From: Microbacterium sp. SZ1
GTDB taxonomy: Bacteria > Actinomycetota > Actinomycetes > Actinomycetales > Microbacteriaceae
DNA: 64,000 bases
Assembly (NCBI RefSeq): GCF_002362255.1
Contig: NZ_LPVV01000040.1
Coordinates: forward strand, 124,001 to 188,000
Direction of reading: 5' to 3'
The position numbers and the translations under genes were made by a program. Below, in pieces: positions 8,583 to 16,767 of the stretch (positions are counted from its first letter, which is position 1; each line of letters begins with the position of its first letter). The notes under the pieces are model-generated. The model was not told the DNA's origin. It ran no database searches and saw only the letters and a list, made by a program, of their open reading frames with translations.

Positions 8583-8587
8583 GCGTC

Positions 8588-9181
8588 TCACCCGGCTGAC
8601 CAGAGCTGCTCGGCCTCGAGCGTGAGGTCGATGACCTGACGGAGCAGTGCTCCGACGGTGGTCGACTGCAGCAGGGTGAACTGGTCGTACTCGCCGAGCG
8701 GGGCGATCGCGGCGAGCTGCCAGGAGGCGGCGAGGGGGTCGTCGGAGATCTCGGTGTCCGAATCCCACCGCCCGTCGGCGCGAGAGAGCACCCGCCGAAC
8801 GATCGCCTCCGCCTCCGTGCGCAGCGGGGTGAGCGCCTCGTTCCAGGTGAGATGGGGGAGCAGCGAGACCTCCGCGCGCGGATAGGGGTCGTCGTCCAGC
8901 CATCGCTCGACCGTGAAGCGCTGAGTGCCGACGGCGACCGTGCGCAGCACCTCCGCACCCGCCGTCACGCTCACCAGGCGGGCCAGGGTGCCGACGCCGC
9001 TGCGTCGATCGCCGCCTCCGACCTCGTGTCCGCGTTCGATGAGCACGACGCCGAACTGCGGGTCGTCGTCATCGAGCAGCTGACCGATCATCGTGAGGTA
9101 TCGGGGTTCGAACACCCGCAGGGGGAGCGGGGTGTACGGGAAGAGCACCGAGCCGAGCGGGAACATCGGTATTGCAGTCAT
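8588..9181 (-). CDS. LON-substrate-binding-domain protein (stand-alone)
   Basis: A 197-residue protein that is almost entirely the N-terminal substrate-binding domain of Lon (PF02190). The opening strand reads IPMFPLGSVLFPYTPLPLRV, followed by FEPRYLTMI and the conserved FGVVLI. There is no ATPase or protease part, so it is not a broken lon. Such single-domain proteins are common in actinobacteria and their role is unknown; peptide or misfolded-protein binding is inferred only from the domain. The ATG at 9181 gives the expected family N-terminus. It is divergent from the DUF427 gene with 36 bases between the start codons. Confidence 0.85.
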   Translation of the reverse strand: MTAIPMFPLGSVLFPYTPLPLRVFEPRYLTMIGQLLDDDDPQFGVVLIERGHEVGGGDRRSGVGTLARLVSVTAGAEVLRTVAVGTQRFTVERWLDDDPYPRAEVSLLPHLTWNEALTPLRTEAEAIVRRVLSRADGRWDSDTEISDDPLAASWQLAAIAPLGEYDQFTLLQSTTVGALLRQVIDLTLEAEQLWSAG

Positions 9182-9205
9182 GACCCCAGTCAACACCGCG
9201 CGACG

Positions 9206-9211
9206 TACAGT
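9206..9211 (+). promoter_or_regulatory. -10 box of the DUF427 gene (leaderless)
   Basis: TACAGT ends six bases before the ATG at 9218. No ribosome site is visible before that ATG, which fits a leaderless transcript. Confidence 0.55.
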
Positions 9212-9217
9212 GAACAG

Positions 9218-9715
9218 ATGCGCAGACCCCGCCCCGACACTCCCGGCCCCGGACAGGAATCCGTCTGGGACTATCCACGGCCCCCGCGGGTCGAGCCCGT
9301 GCCGGAGCGCGTCACGATCAGGCTGGGCGGCGAGGTGATCGCGGACACGACGGATGCCGTGCGCGTTCTCGAGACGAGCCACCCGCCCGTCTACTACCTC
9401 CCGATCGAGGACTTCGTCGACGGCGCGCTCGTGGATGCCCCAGGCTCGTCGTTCTGCGAGTTCAAGGGAGCGGCCCGCTATCTCGACGTCCGAGGCGGCG
9501 GAACGAGCGCCCCGGGCGCGGCCTGGAACTACCCGCAGCCGTCGCCCGGCTTCGCCGTGCTCGCCGACCGGGTCGCGGTGTACGCCGGGCCGATGGACGC
9601 CTGCACGGTCGGAGACGAGGTCGTCACGCCGCAGCCGGGAGGCTTCTACGGCGGGTGGGTGACGTCGACCGTCGCCGGACCTTTCAAGGGCATCCCGGGC
9701 TCGATGGGCTGGTAG
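9218..9715 (+). CDS. DUF427 domain protein
   Basis: A 165-residue cytoplasmic protein of the DUF427 family (PF04248). The N-terminus is Pro/Arg-rich, then the all-beta domain begins near VRVLETSHPPVYYLP and carries the family hallmarks SFCEFKG and AAWNYPQP. DUF427 proteins are small single-domain beta proteins widespread in actinobacteria with no settled function. The start is fixed by the -10 box TACAGT six bases upstream. The C-terminus GGFYGGWVTS with a short Gly-rich tail is typical of actinobacterial members. Confidence 0.88.
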   Translation: MRRPRPDTPGPGQESVWDYPRPPRVEPVPERVTIRLGGEVIADTTDAVRVLETSHPPVYYLPIEDFVDGALVDAPGSSFCEFKGAARYLDVRGGGTSAPGAAWNYPQPSPGFAVLADRVAVYAGPMDACTVGDEVVTPQPGGFYGGWVTSTVAGPFKGIPGSMGW

Positions 9716-9732
9716 CCCGGAAGTCAGTCAGC

Positions 9733-11046
9733 TCAGAAGGCACGCAGGTTCGCCTGCAGCCCGCCGTCGACGTACTCCCGGCGTAGGATGCGGCGTCTGC
9801 GCAGCACCGGAACGAGCTCGTCGAGCGTGCGGTGCAGTGTGACCGGGTGGAAGTCGCCCCACAGCAGCACGCCGTCGTTCCCCCACTCGCCGAGTTCCTC
9901 CACGAGGTCGACGAACTCCTCAGCCGTACCCACGAAGCCCGTGCGGTCGGTGATGCGGCCGGCTCTGGCGAGGGCCGTGAGGTGAGCGCGGAGCGGCGCG
10001 TCGTCACCGCGGTCGCCCACCAATCGCTGGATGCTGCCTCGCGAGACGTGCGGCCCGAAGATCGAGAGGTCCAACGGGCGGTCGAGGTCCAGCGTCGTGA
10101 GATCGGTCTCCAGGTCGCTCGACTGCTTGCGGGCGATCTGCACGAGTGCGGCGTCGTCGGGGTGTGCCGAGGCGGCGACGATACGGTCCGCTTCTTCCGC
10201 GGAGGTGGTGATCACCGGCTGGATCGCGAAGAGGATCCGGATGTCGTCGGGCGTGCGCCCCGCCGCGACGGCGGCGTCGTGGATCTTCGCACGGTAGGCC
10301 CGGATCGACGCCTCGTCCAGCGGGGCGAGTGCGAGCTGCACGTCGGAGTTCGCACCAGCGAAACCGAGACCGCGCCCGGAGCCTCCGGGTGAGACGATCG
10401 CCGGCTCGCCGTCCGTGAAGGGAATCGCGTTGAGCGGACCGTCGAACGAGTAGTGCTCGCCCCGGTGCTGCGTCGCGGAGAGCCGGGTGCCGTCGGCGTA
10501 CACGCCGGTCGAGCGGTCGGCGACGAGCGCACCGTCCTCCCAGCTGCGCCAGAGCGAGCGGATGCCGTCCAGCCACTCCTCTGCGCGGTCGTACGCCTCG
10601 TCGTGGCCGAGCTGCGCGGCATCCGAGAAGTGTCGTGCGCTGCCGGTGTCGGTGACGACGTTGAGGCCGAGACGGTGTGCGCTCAGGTGCTGCAGCGTCG
10701 CGAACTGGCGGGCGGCCGTGTACGGGAGGTAAGCCGCGGGGTTGACCGTCGGCACCACGCCGAGATGCCGCGTCGCCTGGAAGAGATACGGCGCGAGCAG
10801 CAGCGGGTCGTGCTTGGGTCCGCCGAACGCATGCCGGACCCGGAGGTCGATGGTCTCCCGCGAACCCATCGACGGCGCGTCCTCGATGATGACGAGGTCG
10901 AAGCCGGCCTGCTCCAGAGTGCGCGCCGCCTCCTGGTAGATCTCGGGGCGCGTCCAGTCGTAGTCCCAGTCGAGCGAGGGGTAGCCCCAGCCCTGCGGTC
11001 CGAAACCGCGGGCGAGGAACCACCCGAAGTGCTGGAGCCTGCTCAT
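9733..11046 (-). CDS. LLM-class flavin-dependent monooxygenase (NtaA/SnaA/DszA type)
   Basis: A 437-residue member of the bacterial luciferase-like superfamily, in the subgroup of nitrilotriacetate monooxygenase, pristinamycin synthase subunit A and dibenzothiophene-sulfone monooxygenase. These use FMNH2 from a separate reductase plus oxygen to cleave C-N or C-S bonds. Family features include the N-terminal FGWFLARGFGPQGW, DLVIIEDAPS, LNVVTDTGSARHFS and VSPGGSGRG, the last near the flavin phosphate. The ATG overlaps the stop of the MetY-like gene as ATGA, so a sulfide-assimilating enzyme and this oxygenase are made together. That pairing suggests release of sulfur from an organosulfur compound, which is inference. 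No flavin reductase is encoded nearby. Confidence 0.9.
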   Translation of the reverse strand: MSRLQHFGWFLARGFGPQGWGYPSLDWDYDWTRPEIYQEAARTLEQAGFDLVIIEDAPSMGSRETIDLRVRHAFGGPKHDPLLLAPYLFQATRHLGVVPTVNPAAYLPYTAARQFATLQHLSAHRLGLNVVTDTGSARHFSDAAQLGHDEAYDRAEEWLDGIRSLWRSWEDGALVADRSTGVYADGTRLSATQHRGEHYSFDGPLNAIPFTDGEPAIVSPGGSGRGLGFAGANSDVQLALAPLDEASIRAYRAKIHDAAVAAGRTPDDIRILFAIQPVITTSAEEADRIVAASAHPDDAALVQIARKQSSDLETDLTTLDLDRPLDLSIFGPHVSRGSIQRLVGDRGDDAPLRAHLTALARAGRITDRTGFVGTAEEFVDLVEELGEWGNDGVLLWGDFHPVTLHRTLDELVPVLRRRRILRREYVDGGLQANLRAF

Positions 11047-12338
11047 GCCACGGCCTCGCGGGCGGGGGCGAGGACGCGCGAGAGGTCGGCGATCAGGTCG
11101 GCGACGTCTTCGATGCCGATCGACAGGCGGAGGGTGCCGGGGCGCACGCCGAGCACCTCACGCTCCTCGTCCGTGCGCGAGGCGTGGCTCGTGGTGGCGG
11201 GGTGCAGCACGAGAGAGCGCACGTCGCCGATGTGCGTCATGTGCGTGAAGACGCGGACGTCCTCGACGAAGGCGCGCGCGGCTTCGAGACCGCCGCGCAG
11301 GGTGAAGGTGAAGATCGAGCCGTATCCGCCGGTCAGGTACGTCGCCGCGAGGCGGTGGTGCGGGTGACTCTCGAGCCCCAGGTAGTCGACGCTCTCGACC
11401 GCGTCCTGCGCCGTCAGCCAGCGGGCGACCTCCAGCGCGTTGCGCGACTGCCGCTCGACGCGGAGTCCCAGCGTCTCGGCGCCCTGTCCGATGAGGAAGG
11501 CGTTGAGCGGCGAGGGCGACGCGCCGAACCGTGGCGCGACCGACTCGCGGGCGTACGCGAGTCGTGCGTTGCCCCCGTGTCGTGCGGCCACGCTCGCGAG
11601 GCCGCCGCGGCCGGGCAGCACGAGGTGCGGGGCGTTGTGACCGGCCTTCGCCGCGTCGAAGCGTCCGTCGTCGACGAGCACACCGCCCAGCACCGACCCG
11701 TGCCCGGCGAGGAACTTCGAGGCGGAGTGGACGACGATCGCGGCTCCGTGCTCGATAGGTCGGATGAGGTACGGGGTGGCGAGCGTGTTGTCGACGATGA
11801 GCGGGATCGCCGACTCGTCGCCGACGGCGCTGACGGCTGCGATGTCGAGCAGGTCGTTCCGCGCGTTCGCGATCGACTCCGCGAACAGCGCCCTCGTGTT
11901 GGGGCGGATGGCCTCTCGCCACGCATCGGGGTCGTCGATGTCATCGACGAACGTCGTCTCGATGCCGAGACGGGTGAGGTTGTCGAGGAAGAGGCCGCGT
12001 GTTCCCTCATAGATGTGGGTGGACGAGACGACGTGGTCGCCGGCGCCCGCCACCGTGAGAAGCGCCGTGGCGACCGCTGCCTGACCGCTCGCGACGAGCA
12101 CCGCGTCGGCTCCGGCCTCGAGGGCGGCGAGCTGACGCTCGACGGCTCGGACCGTCGGATTGCCGGTGCGGGTGTACCCGAATCCGTCGCCCGTACCGAA
12201 GTGGTTCGCCGCGTGATCGAAGTCATCGAACTCGAAGCCCGCCGTGAGGTAGATCGGCGTCGCGCGCGACGTCGCCGGCTGCTGATTCCGGGCGGCGTGA
12301 ACGGCCTTGGTGGCGAAGCCGAGGGAGTCGTCGGTCAT
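11043..12338 (-). CDS. metY: O-acetylhomoserine sulfhydrylase-like PLP enzyme (MetY family)
   Basis: A 431-residue Cys/Met-metabolism PLP-dependent enzyme (gamma-family). It most resembles O-acetyl-L-homoserine aminocarboxypropyltransferase, which makes homocysteine from O-acetylhomoserine and sulfide. The PLP lysine is K208 in [13 protein letters not shown], the Asp pairing with the pyridine nitrogen is D183 in VDNTLATPY, and the tetramer-contributed Tyr lies in GYTRTGNPT (about 55). The MetY length and the long internal segment [16 protein letters not shown] favour MetY over MetB. GAGAGG lies seven bases before the ATG. A palindrome overlapping its predicted -10 box (12364-12375) suggests repression. 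It is the first gene of a two-gene unit with the flavin monooxygenase. Confidence 0.88.
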   Translation of the reverse strand: MTDDSLGFATKAVHAARNQQPATSRATPIYLTAGFEFDDFDHAANHFGTGDGFGYTRTGNPTVRAVERQLAALEAGADAVLVASGQAAVATALLTVAGAGDHVVSSTHIYEGTRGLFLDNLTRLGIETTFVDDIDDPDAWREAIRPNTRALFAESIANARNDLLDIAAVSAVGDESAIPLIVDNTLATPYLIRPIEHGAAIVVHSASKFLAGHGSVLGGVLVDDGRFDAAKAGHNAPHLVLPGRGGLASVAARHGGNARLAYARESVAPRFGASPSPLNAFLIGQGAETLGLRVERQSRNALEVARWLTAQDAVESVDYLGLESHPHHRLAATYLTGGYGSIFTFTLRGGLEAARAFVEDVRVFTHMTHIGDVRSLVLHPATTSHASRTDEEREVLGVRPGTLRLSIGIEDVADLIADLSRVLAPAREAVA

Positions 12339-12363
12339 GCGGGTGCCTCTCGATGGTGCGGGT

Positions 12364-12375
12364 CACAGTACTGTG
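12364..12375. promoter_or_regulatory. Perfect palindrome at the metY promoter (operator candidate)
   Basis: CACAGTACTGTG is a perfect 12-bp palindrome between the divergent metY and leu leader. On the minus strand its right half contains TACTGT, a good -10 box 28-33 bases before the metY start. Flanking GTGAC/GTCAC repeats extend to about 12387 and reach the presumed -35 of the leu promoter. A repressor bound here could affect both directions. The regulator is unknown. Confidence 0.45.
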
Positions 12376-12382
12376 TCACGGC

Positions 12383-12413
12383 GTGACTCGCCGCGCGGAA
12401 GCGGTGGTAACCT
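12383..12413 (+). promoter_or_regulatory. Promoter of the leu leader peptide and leuCD
   Basis: The -10 box TAACCT (12408-12413) ends six bases before the leader ATG at 12420. A GTGACT at 12383-12388 is a possible -35, though its 19-base spacing is long. Transcription is expected to start at the leader ATG. Confidence 0.6.
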
Positions 12414-12419
12414 GACGTC

Positions 12420-12467
12420 ATGCGGATCGTGCTCCTTCTTAGCGGCCGCGACGAGACCTCGTTCTGA
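12420..12467 (+). CDS. leuL: leu leader peptide (15 residues, leucine-rich)
   Basis: A 16-codon frame encoding [15 protein letters not shown], placed between the promoter and leuC. Codons 4-7 are GTG CTC CTT CTT, that is Val followed by three consecutive Leu codons. Two of these are CTT, a codon rare in this GC-rich genome. The -10 box leaves no room for a 5' UTR, so the peptide is probably translated from a leaderless mRNA. A 10-bp hairpin (12446-12484) starts six bases after the last Leu codon, and the stop codon falls in its loop. This is the layout of ribosome-mediated attenuation, with stalling on scarce Leu-tRNA blocking the hairpin. The control mechanism is inferred. Confidence 0.75.
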   Translation: MRIVLLLSGRDETSF

Positions 12468-12484
12468 GCCCCTCCTCGTCGCGG
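12446..12484 (+). promoter_or_regulatory. Attenuator hairpin before leuC
   Basis: CCGCGACGAG (12446-12455) and CTCGTCGCGG (12475-12484) form a perfect 10-bp stem with a 19-base loop containing the leader stop codon. No U-run follows, so I cannot say whether it ends transcription (perhaps with a factor) or acts on translation. The loop/arm segment CTCCT (12472-12476) is complementary to the leuC ribosome site AGGAG (12514-12518). Confidence 0.65.
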
Positions 12485-12525
12485 AGTCCATCGTGGGCCG
12501 AACCGCCAGCTTCAGGAGAACCGCA

Positions 12526-13977
12526 TTGAACACCCCCGCATCGGAGTCCGCTCCCGCACGCCGCAGGACACTCGCCGAGAAGGTCTGGGACGACCACTTG
12601 GTCGTCAAGGGCGAGAACGGCGAGCCCGACCTCATCTACATCGACCTGCACCTCGTCCACGAGGTGACGAGCCCGCAGGCCTTCGACGGCCTGCGCGCGG
12701 AGGGGCGTCCGCTCCGTCGTCTCGATCTCACGATCGCCACGGAGGACCACAACACCCCCACCTGGGAGATCGACAAACCGATCGCCGACCTCACGAGCCG
12801 CACCCAGATCGAGACCCTGCGTCGCAACGCCGCGGAGTTCGGCGTGCGGCTGCACTCCCTCGGCGACGCGGAGCAGGGCATCGTGCACGTCGTCGGCCCG
12901 CAGCTCGGCCTGACGATGCCGGGCATCACGGTGGTCTGCGGTGACTCGCACACCTCGACCCACGGCGCGTTCGGTGCCATGGCGTTCGGCATCGGCACCA
13001 GCGAGGTCGAGCACGTGATGGCCACGCAGACCCTGCCGCTCAAGCCCTTCAAGACGATGGCTATCACCGTCGAGGGCACGCTGCGCCCCGGGGTGACGGC
13101 GAAGGACATCATCCTCGCGGTCATCGCGAAGATCGGCACCGGCGGCGGGCAGGGCTATGTGCTCGAGTACCGCGGCAGTGCGATCCGCGCCCTCTCGATG
13201 GAGGGGCGCATGACGATCTGCAACATGTCGATCGAAGCCGGTGCCCGCGCGGGCATGGTCGCGCCGGACGAGACGACATTCGCGTACCTGGAGGGGCGTC
13301 CGCACGCGCCGAAGGGGCAGGACTGGGAGGATGCCGTCGCCTACTGGCGCACGCTCCCCACCGACGAGGGCGCCGAGTTCGACGCCGAGGTGTTCATCGA
13401 CGCCGACGAGCTCGAGCCGTTCGTCACCTGGGGTACCAACCCCGGCCAGGGCAGCTCCCTGTCGGCATCCGTGCCGAACCCGTCGGAGATCGCCGATCCG
13501 AACGAGCGAGCCGCCGCCGAGCGCGCGCTGGAGTACATGGATCTGACGCCGGGCACGCCGCTCAAGGAGGTGCCGGTCGACGCCGTCTTCATGGGCTCGT
13601 GCACCAACAGCCGCATCGAGGACCTGCGGGCCTTCGCATCGATCATCAAGGGCAAGAAGAAGGCCGACGGCGTCCGCGTCATGGTCGTCCCCGGATCAGC
13701 TCGCGTGCGTCTGGAGGCCGAGGCCGAGGGCCTCGACCAGGTGATCAAGGACTTCGGGGCGGAGTGGCGGTTCGCCGGGTGCTCGATGTGCCTCGGCATG
13801 AACCCTGATCAGCTGGCACCGGGCGAGCGCTGCGCCTCCACGTCGAACCGCAACTTCGAAGGCCGCCAGGGCAAGGGCGGCCGCACGCACCTCGTGTCGC
13901 CCCTGGTGGCCGCGGCGACCGCGATCCGCGGCACCCTGTCGAGTCCCAGTGACCTGAGCGAGACGGTGGAGGTCTGA
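12526..13977 (+). CDS. leuC: 3-isopropylmalate dehydratase, large subunit
   Basis: Isomerises 2-isopropylmalate to 3-isopropylmalate in leucine synthesis, together with LeuD. It has 483 residues. The aconitase signature [14 protein letters not shown] is present. The three [4Fe-4S] ligands are C359 (GSCTNSR), C419 and C422 (CSMCLGMNP). I place the start at a TTG (12526) because AGGAG lies seven bases upstream and the sequence after it (NTPASES) precedes the normal LeuC start; the frame is open upstream, but that part covers the leader region. leuD follows two bases after the stop. Expression is probably controlled by the upstream Leu-codon leader. Confidence 0.97.
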   Translation: MNTPASESAPARRRTLAEKVWDDHLVVKGENGEPDLIYIDLHLVHEVTSPQAFDGLRAEGRPLRRLDLTIATEDHNTPTWEIDKPIADLTSRTQIETLRRNAAEFGVRLHSLGDAEQGIVHVVGPQLGLTMPGITVVCGDSHTSTHGAFGAMAFGIGTSEVEHVMATQTLPLKPFKTMAITVEGTLRPGVTAKDIILAVIAKIGTGGGQGYVLEYRGSAIRALSMEGRMTICNMSIEAGARAGMVAPDETTFAYLEGRPHAPKGQDWEDAVAYWRTLPTDEGAEFDAEVFIDADELEPFVTWGTNPGQGSSLSASVPNPSEIADPNERAAAERALEYMDLTPGTPLKEVPVDAVFMGSCTNSRIEDLRAFASIIKGKKKADGVRVMVVPGSARVRLEAEAEGLDQVIKDFGAEWRFAGCSMCLGMNPDQLAPGERCASTSNRNFEGRQGKGGRTHLVSPLVAAATAIRGTLSSPSDLSETVEV

Positions 13978-13979
13978 CC

Positions 13980-14576
13980 ATGGAGAAGTTCACGACGCAC
14001 ACGGGGATCGCCGCACCGCTGAAGCGGTCGAACGTCGACACCGACCAGATCATCCCCGCCGTCTTCCTCAAGCGCGTCACCAAGACGGGCTTCGACGACG
14101 CCCTGTTCCACGGCTGGCGACAGGATCCGGACTTCGTACTGAACCAGGCGCCGTTCCAGGGCGCGAGCGTGCTGGTGGCCGGTCCCGACTTCGGAACCGG
14201 TTCGAGCCGCGAGCACGCGGTCTGGGCACTGCGCGATTACGGATTCAAGGTCGTCCTGAGTCCGCGGTTCGCCGACATCTTCCGGGGCAACTCGGGCAAG
14301 CAGGGTCTGCTCGCCGCGACGATCTCGGAAGAGGATCTCGAGCGCATCTGGGCGGAGATCGACCGGAATCCCGGCGCATCCATCACCGTCGACCTCGAGG
14401 CGCGCACCGCGTCGATCGGCGACATCCAGGCCGTGATCGGTATCGACGATTACACTAGATGGCGGCTCCTCGAAGGGCTCGATGACATCGGGCTCACCCT
14501 GCGCAACGAAGACAAGATCGCGCAGTTCGAGGCCCGCCGCGAGTCGTGGCGGCCCCGGACTCTCCCTGTTCAGTGA
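13980..14576 (+). CDS. leuD: 3-isopropylmalate dehydratase, small subunit
   Basis: Small swivel-domain subunit of isopropylmalate isomerase, 198 residues, close to the family norm. Characteristic stretches are [11 protein letters not shown] at the N-terminus, [10 protein letters not shown] and the substrate loop [14 protein letters not shown]. It starts two bases after the leuC stop, so the subunits are translated in tandem. A GC-rich hairpin at 14582-14612 directly after the stop probably ends the operon. Confidence 0.97.
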   Translation: MEKFTTHTGIAAPLKRSNVDTDQIIPAVFLKRVTKTGFDDALFHGWRQDPDFVLNQAPFQGASVLVAGPDFGTGSSREHAVWALRDYGFKVVLSPRFADIFRGNSGKQGLLAATISEEDLERIWAEIDRNPGASITVDLEARTASIGDIQAVIGIDDYTRWRLLEGLDDIGLTLRNEDKIAQFEARRESWRPRTLPVQ

Positions 14577-14581
14577 ACGGA

Positions 14582-14612
14582 GGGGCGGGGGAGCCGAGGG
14601 CGACCCCGCCCC
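14582..14612 (+). terminator. Terminator after leuCD
   Basis: GGGGCGGGG (14582-14590) and CCCCGCCCC (14604-14612) form a 9-bp all-GC stem with a 13-base loop, followed by GATTTCC. It lies five bases after the leuD stop. The murA start follows 26 bases later, so read-through into murA is possible. Confidence 0.65.
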
Positions 14613-14638
14613 GATTTCCTGAACGAAGTGAGGCCCGA

Positions 14639-16006
14639 ATGACGACACCTGTGCGCGACGCTCTCCCCGACGGGGTGCCCCCGCTGACCGGAGACGTCCT
14701 CGCCATTCGAGGAGGGCGACCGCTGCGCGGTCGCGTCGACGTCAAGGGCGCGAAGAACCTCGCGACCAAGGCGATGGTGGCGACTCTGCTCGGGGAGACC
14801 GCCAGCACGCTACGCGACGTACCCGCGATCAGCGACGTCGCCGTGGTGCGGTCGCTGCTCGAAGTGCACGGAGTGCGGGTGTCCGAGGGCGATGAGCCCG
14901 GATCGCTCACCTTCGACCCGAGCGACGTCGAATCCGCCCACTTCGAGGAGATCGACGCCCACGCCGGGGCCTCGCGCATCCCGATCCTCTTCTGCGGCCC
15001 TCTGCTGCACAGGCTCGGACAGGCATTCATCCCCGACCTCGGCGGATGCCGCATCGGCGACCGCCCCATCGACTTCCACCTCGACGCGCTCCGCAAGTTC
15101 GGCGCCACGGTCGAGAAGCTGCCGAGCGGCATCCGCCTCTCCACGGGTGGAACCCGTCTGCACGGCGCGAACATCCACCTGCCGTACCCGAGCGTCGGCG
15201 CCACGGAGCAGGTGCTGCTCACCGCGGTGCGCGCCGAGGGCGTGACCGAGCTGCGCAACGCCGCGATCGAGCCCGAGATCATGGACCTGATCGCGGTGCT
15301 GCAGAAGATGGGCGCCATCATCTCGTACGAGCCGAACCGCGTGATCCTCATCGAGGGCGTGGAGAAGCTGCGCGGCTACGATCACCGGTCGATCTTCGAC
15401 CGCAACGAGGCGGCGTCCTGGGCGTCCGCCGCGCTCGCGACCGACGGCGAGATCTTCGTCGGCGGCGCGAAGCAGCAGGAGATGCTCACGTTCCTCAACG
15501 TCTTCCGCAAGGCCGGCGGCTGGTTCGACATCCAGGAGGACGGCATCCTCTTCCGTCGCGAGGGCGAGCTCAAGCCCGTCGTCGTCGAGACCGACGTGCA
15601 CCCGGGCTTCATGACCGACTGGCAGCAGCCGCTGGTCGTCGCCCTCACCCAGGCGAAGGGCCGCTCGATCGTTCACGAGACGGTGTACGAGAACCGCCTC
15701 GGCTTCACCGACGCCCTCGTCAAGATGGGCGCCGACATCGTCGTGCACCCGCGCGGACTGCAGGCCGGACCCCGTCGTGTGCCGCGCCGCGACCTCGAGC
15801 AGGCAGCCGTCATCACGGGCCCGACGCCGCTGCACGGCGCCGACATCGTCGTGCCGGACCTCCGCGGCGGCTACAGCCACGTGATCGCTGCGCTCACGGC
15901 TGAAGGCGAGTCGAAGGTGTCGGGTGTCGACATCCTCAGCCGCGGCTACGAGAAGTTCCTCGCCAAGCTCGACGCTCTCGGCGCCGACTTCGACGTCCTC
16001 CGGTGA
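14639..16006 (+). CDS. murA: UDP-N-acetylglucosamine 1-carboxyvinyltransferase
   Basis: First committed step of peptidoglycan synthesis: transfers enolpyruvate from PEP to UDP-GlcNAc in the cytoplasm. It has 455 residues and two inside-out alpha/beta barrels. KGAKNLATKAM near residue 35 is the conserved substrate-binding start. The catalytic Cys is C137 in GGCRIGDRP, the counterpart of the usual GGCAIGARP loop, so the enzyme should remain fosfomycin-sensitive at this residue. The extension of about 20 residues before the conserved core is normal for actinobacteria. GTGAGG precedes the ATG. The next gene starts on a GTGA overlap, giving a murA-plsC-gpsA-ddl unit that links cell-wall and phospholipid precursor supply. 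Confidence 0.96.
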   Translation: MTTPVRDALPDGVPPLTGDVLAIRGGRPLRGRVDVKGAKNLATKAMVATLLGETASTLRDVPAISDVAVVRSLLEVHGVRVSEGDEPGSLTFDPSDVESAHFEEIDAHAGASRIPILFCGPLLHRLGQAFIPDLGGCRIGDRPIDFHLDALRKFGATVEKLPSGIRLSTGGTRLHGANIHLPYPSVGATEQVLLTAVRAEGVTELRNAAIEPEIMDLIAVLQKMGAIISYEPNRVILIEGVEKLRGYDHRSIFDRNEAASWASAALATDGEIFVGGAKQQEMLTFLNVFRKAGGWFDIQEDGILFRREGELKPVVVETDVHPGFMTDWQQPLVVALTQAKGRSIVHETVYENRLGFTDALVKMGADIVVHPRGLQAGPRRVPRRDLEQAAVITGPTPLHGADIVVPDLRGGYSHVIAALTAEGESKVSGVDILSRGYEKFLAKLDALGADFDVLR

Positions 16007-16767
16007 CCCCGATGGGTTCCCGGTCGACGGAGACCACGCGGCCGAGCCTGTTCTGGCCGCTCGCGGCGATCGTGATCCCGGCGATCTCGCTGCTGGCGAA
16101 GATCCGCATCACGGGTGCCGAGAAGCTCCCGCAGAACGGTGCCTTCGTCCTGGCGCCGAACCACTACTCCGAGTTCGACCCGCTCATCGTGGCGCTGGCG
16201 GTGTGGCGCATCGGTCGCGCGCCGCGGTTCATGGCGAAGGAGAGCCTGTTCCGGGTGCCGGTGCTGGGATGGTTCCTCACCCACACGGGCATGATCCCCG
16301 TCGCGCGCACGTCGTCGGCGTCGGCGGCCAAGCAGACGATGAAGCAGTCGGAGGAGCTCGTCGAGCACGGCCGCGGAGTGATCGTCTACCCCGAGGGCAC
16401 GCTCACGCGCGACCCCGACATGTGGCCGATGCGCGGAAAGTCGGGCGCGGTCCGGCTCGCTCTCGCCGACGGCATCCCACTCATCCCGATGGCGCACTGG
16501 GGCACCCAGGCGATCATGGGGCGGTATCAGAAGGGCCTGAGCCTCTGGCCGCTGCGCAAGCGGGTGGAGGTCGTGGTCGGCGACCCCGTCGACGTCTCGG
16601 ATCTCCGCGGTCGTGCGAGCGAGCCGGCCGCGCTGAACGAGGCTACAAACCGGCTCATGAACGCCATCACGGCACTGCTCGAGGAGCTGCGCGACGAGAA
16701 GGCACCGGCCGAGCGCTGGAACCCCACTGCCCACGGACAGAAGGAGACGGGTCGCCTTGACTCCTAA
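16003..16767 (+). CDS. plsC: 1-acyl-sn-glycerol-3-phosphate acyltransferase
   Basis: PlsC-type acyltransferase of 254 residues, adding the second acyl chain in phosphatidic acid synthesis at the membrane. A hydrophobic N-terminal segment (about 17-33) is followed by the catalytic NHYSEFD motif (H54-D59, HX4D). A second acyltransferase block, VYPEGTLTRD, binds the glycerol phosphate. The GTG at 16003 overlaps the murA stop as GTGA; an ATG nine bases later is an alternative. The last codons overlap the gpsA start by 11 bases, so all three genes are tightly coupled. gpsA next door makes the glycerol-3-phosphate backbone, which fits the assignment. Confidence 0.92.
   Translation: MTPMGSRSTETTRPSLFWPLAAIVIPAISLLAKIRITGAEKLPQNGAFVLAPNHYSEFDPLIVALAVWRIGRAPRFMAKESLFRVPVLGWFLTHTGMIPVARTSSASAAKQTMKQSEELVEHGRGVIVYPEGTLTRDPDMWPMRGKSGAVRLALADGIPLIPMAHWGTQAIMGRYQKGLSLWPLRKRVEVVVGDPVDVSDLRGRASEPAALNEATNRLMNAITALLEELRDEKAPAERWNPTAHGQKETGRLDS

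Noticed and set aside
12339..12420. SAM riboswitch upstream of metY
   Set aside because: The minus-strand leader is only about 28 bases after the predicted -10 box, too short for a SAM-I or SAM-II aptamer, and no conserved motif is visible. A DNA operator fits better.
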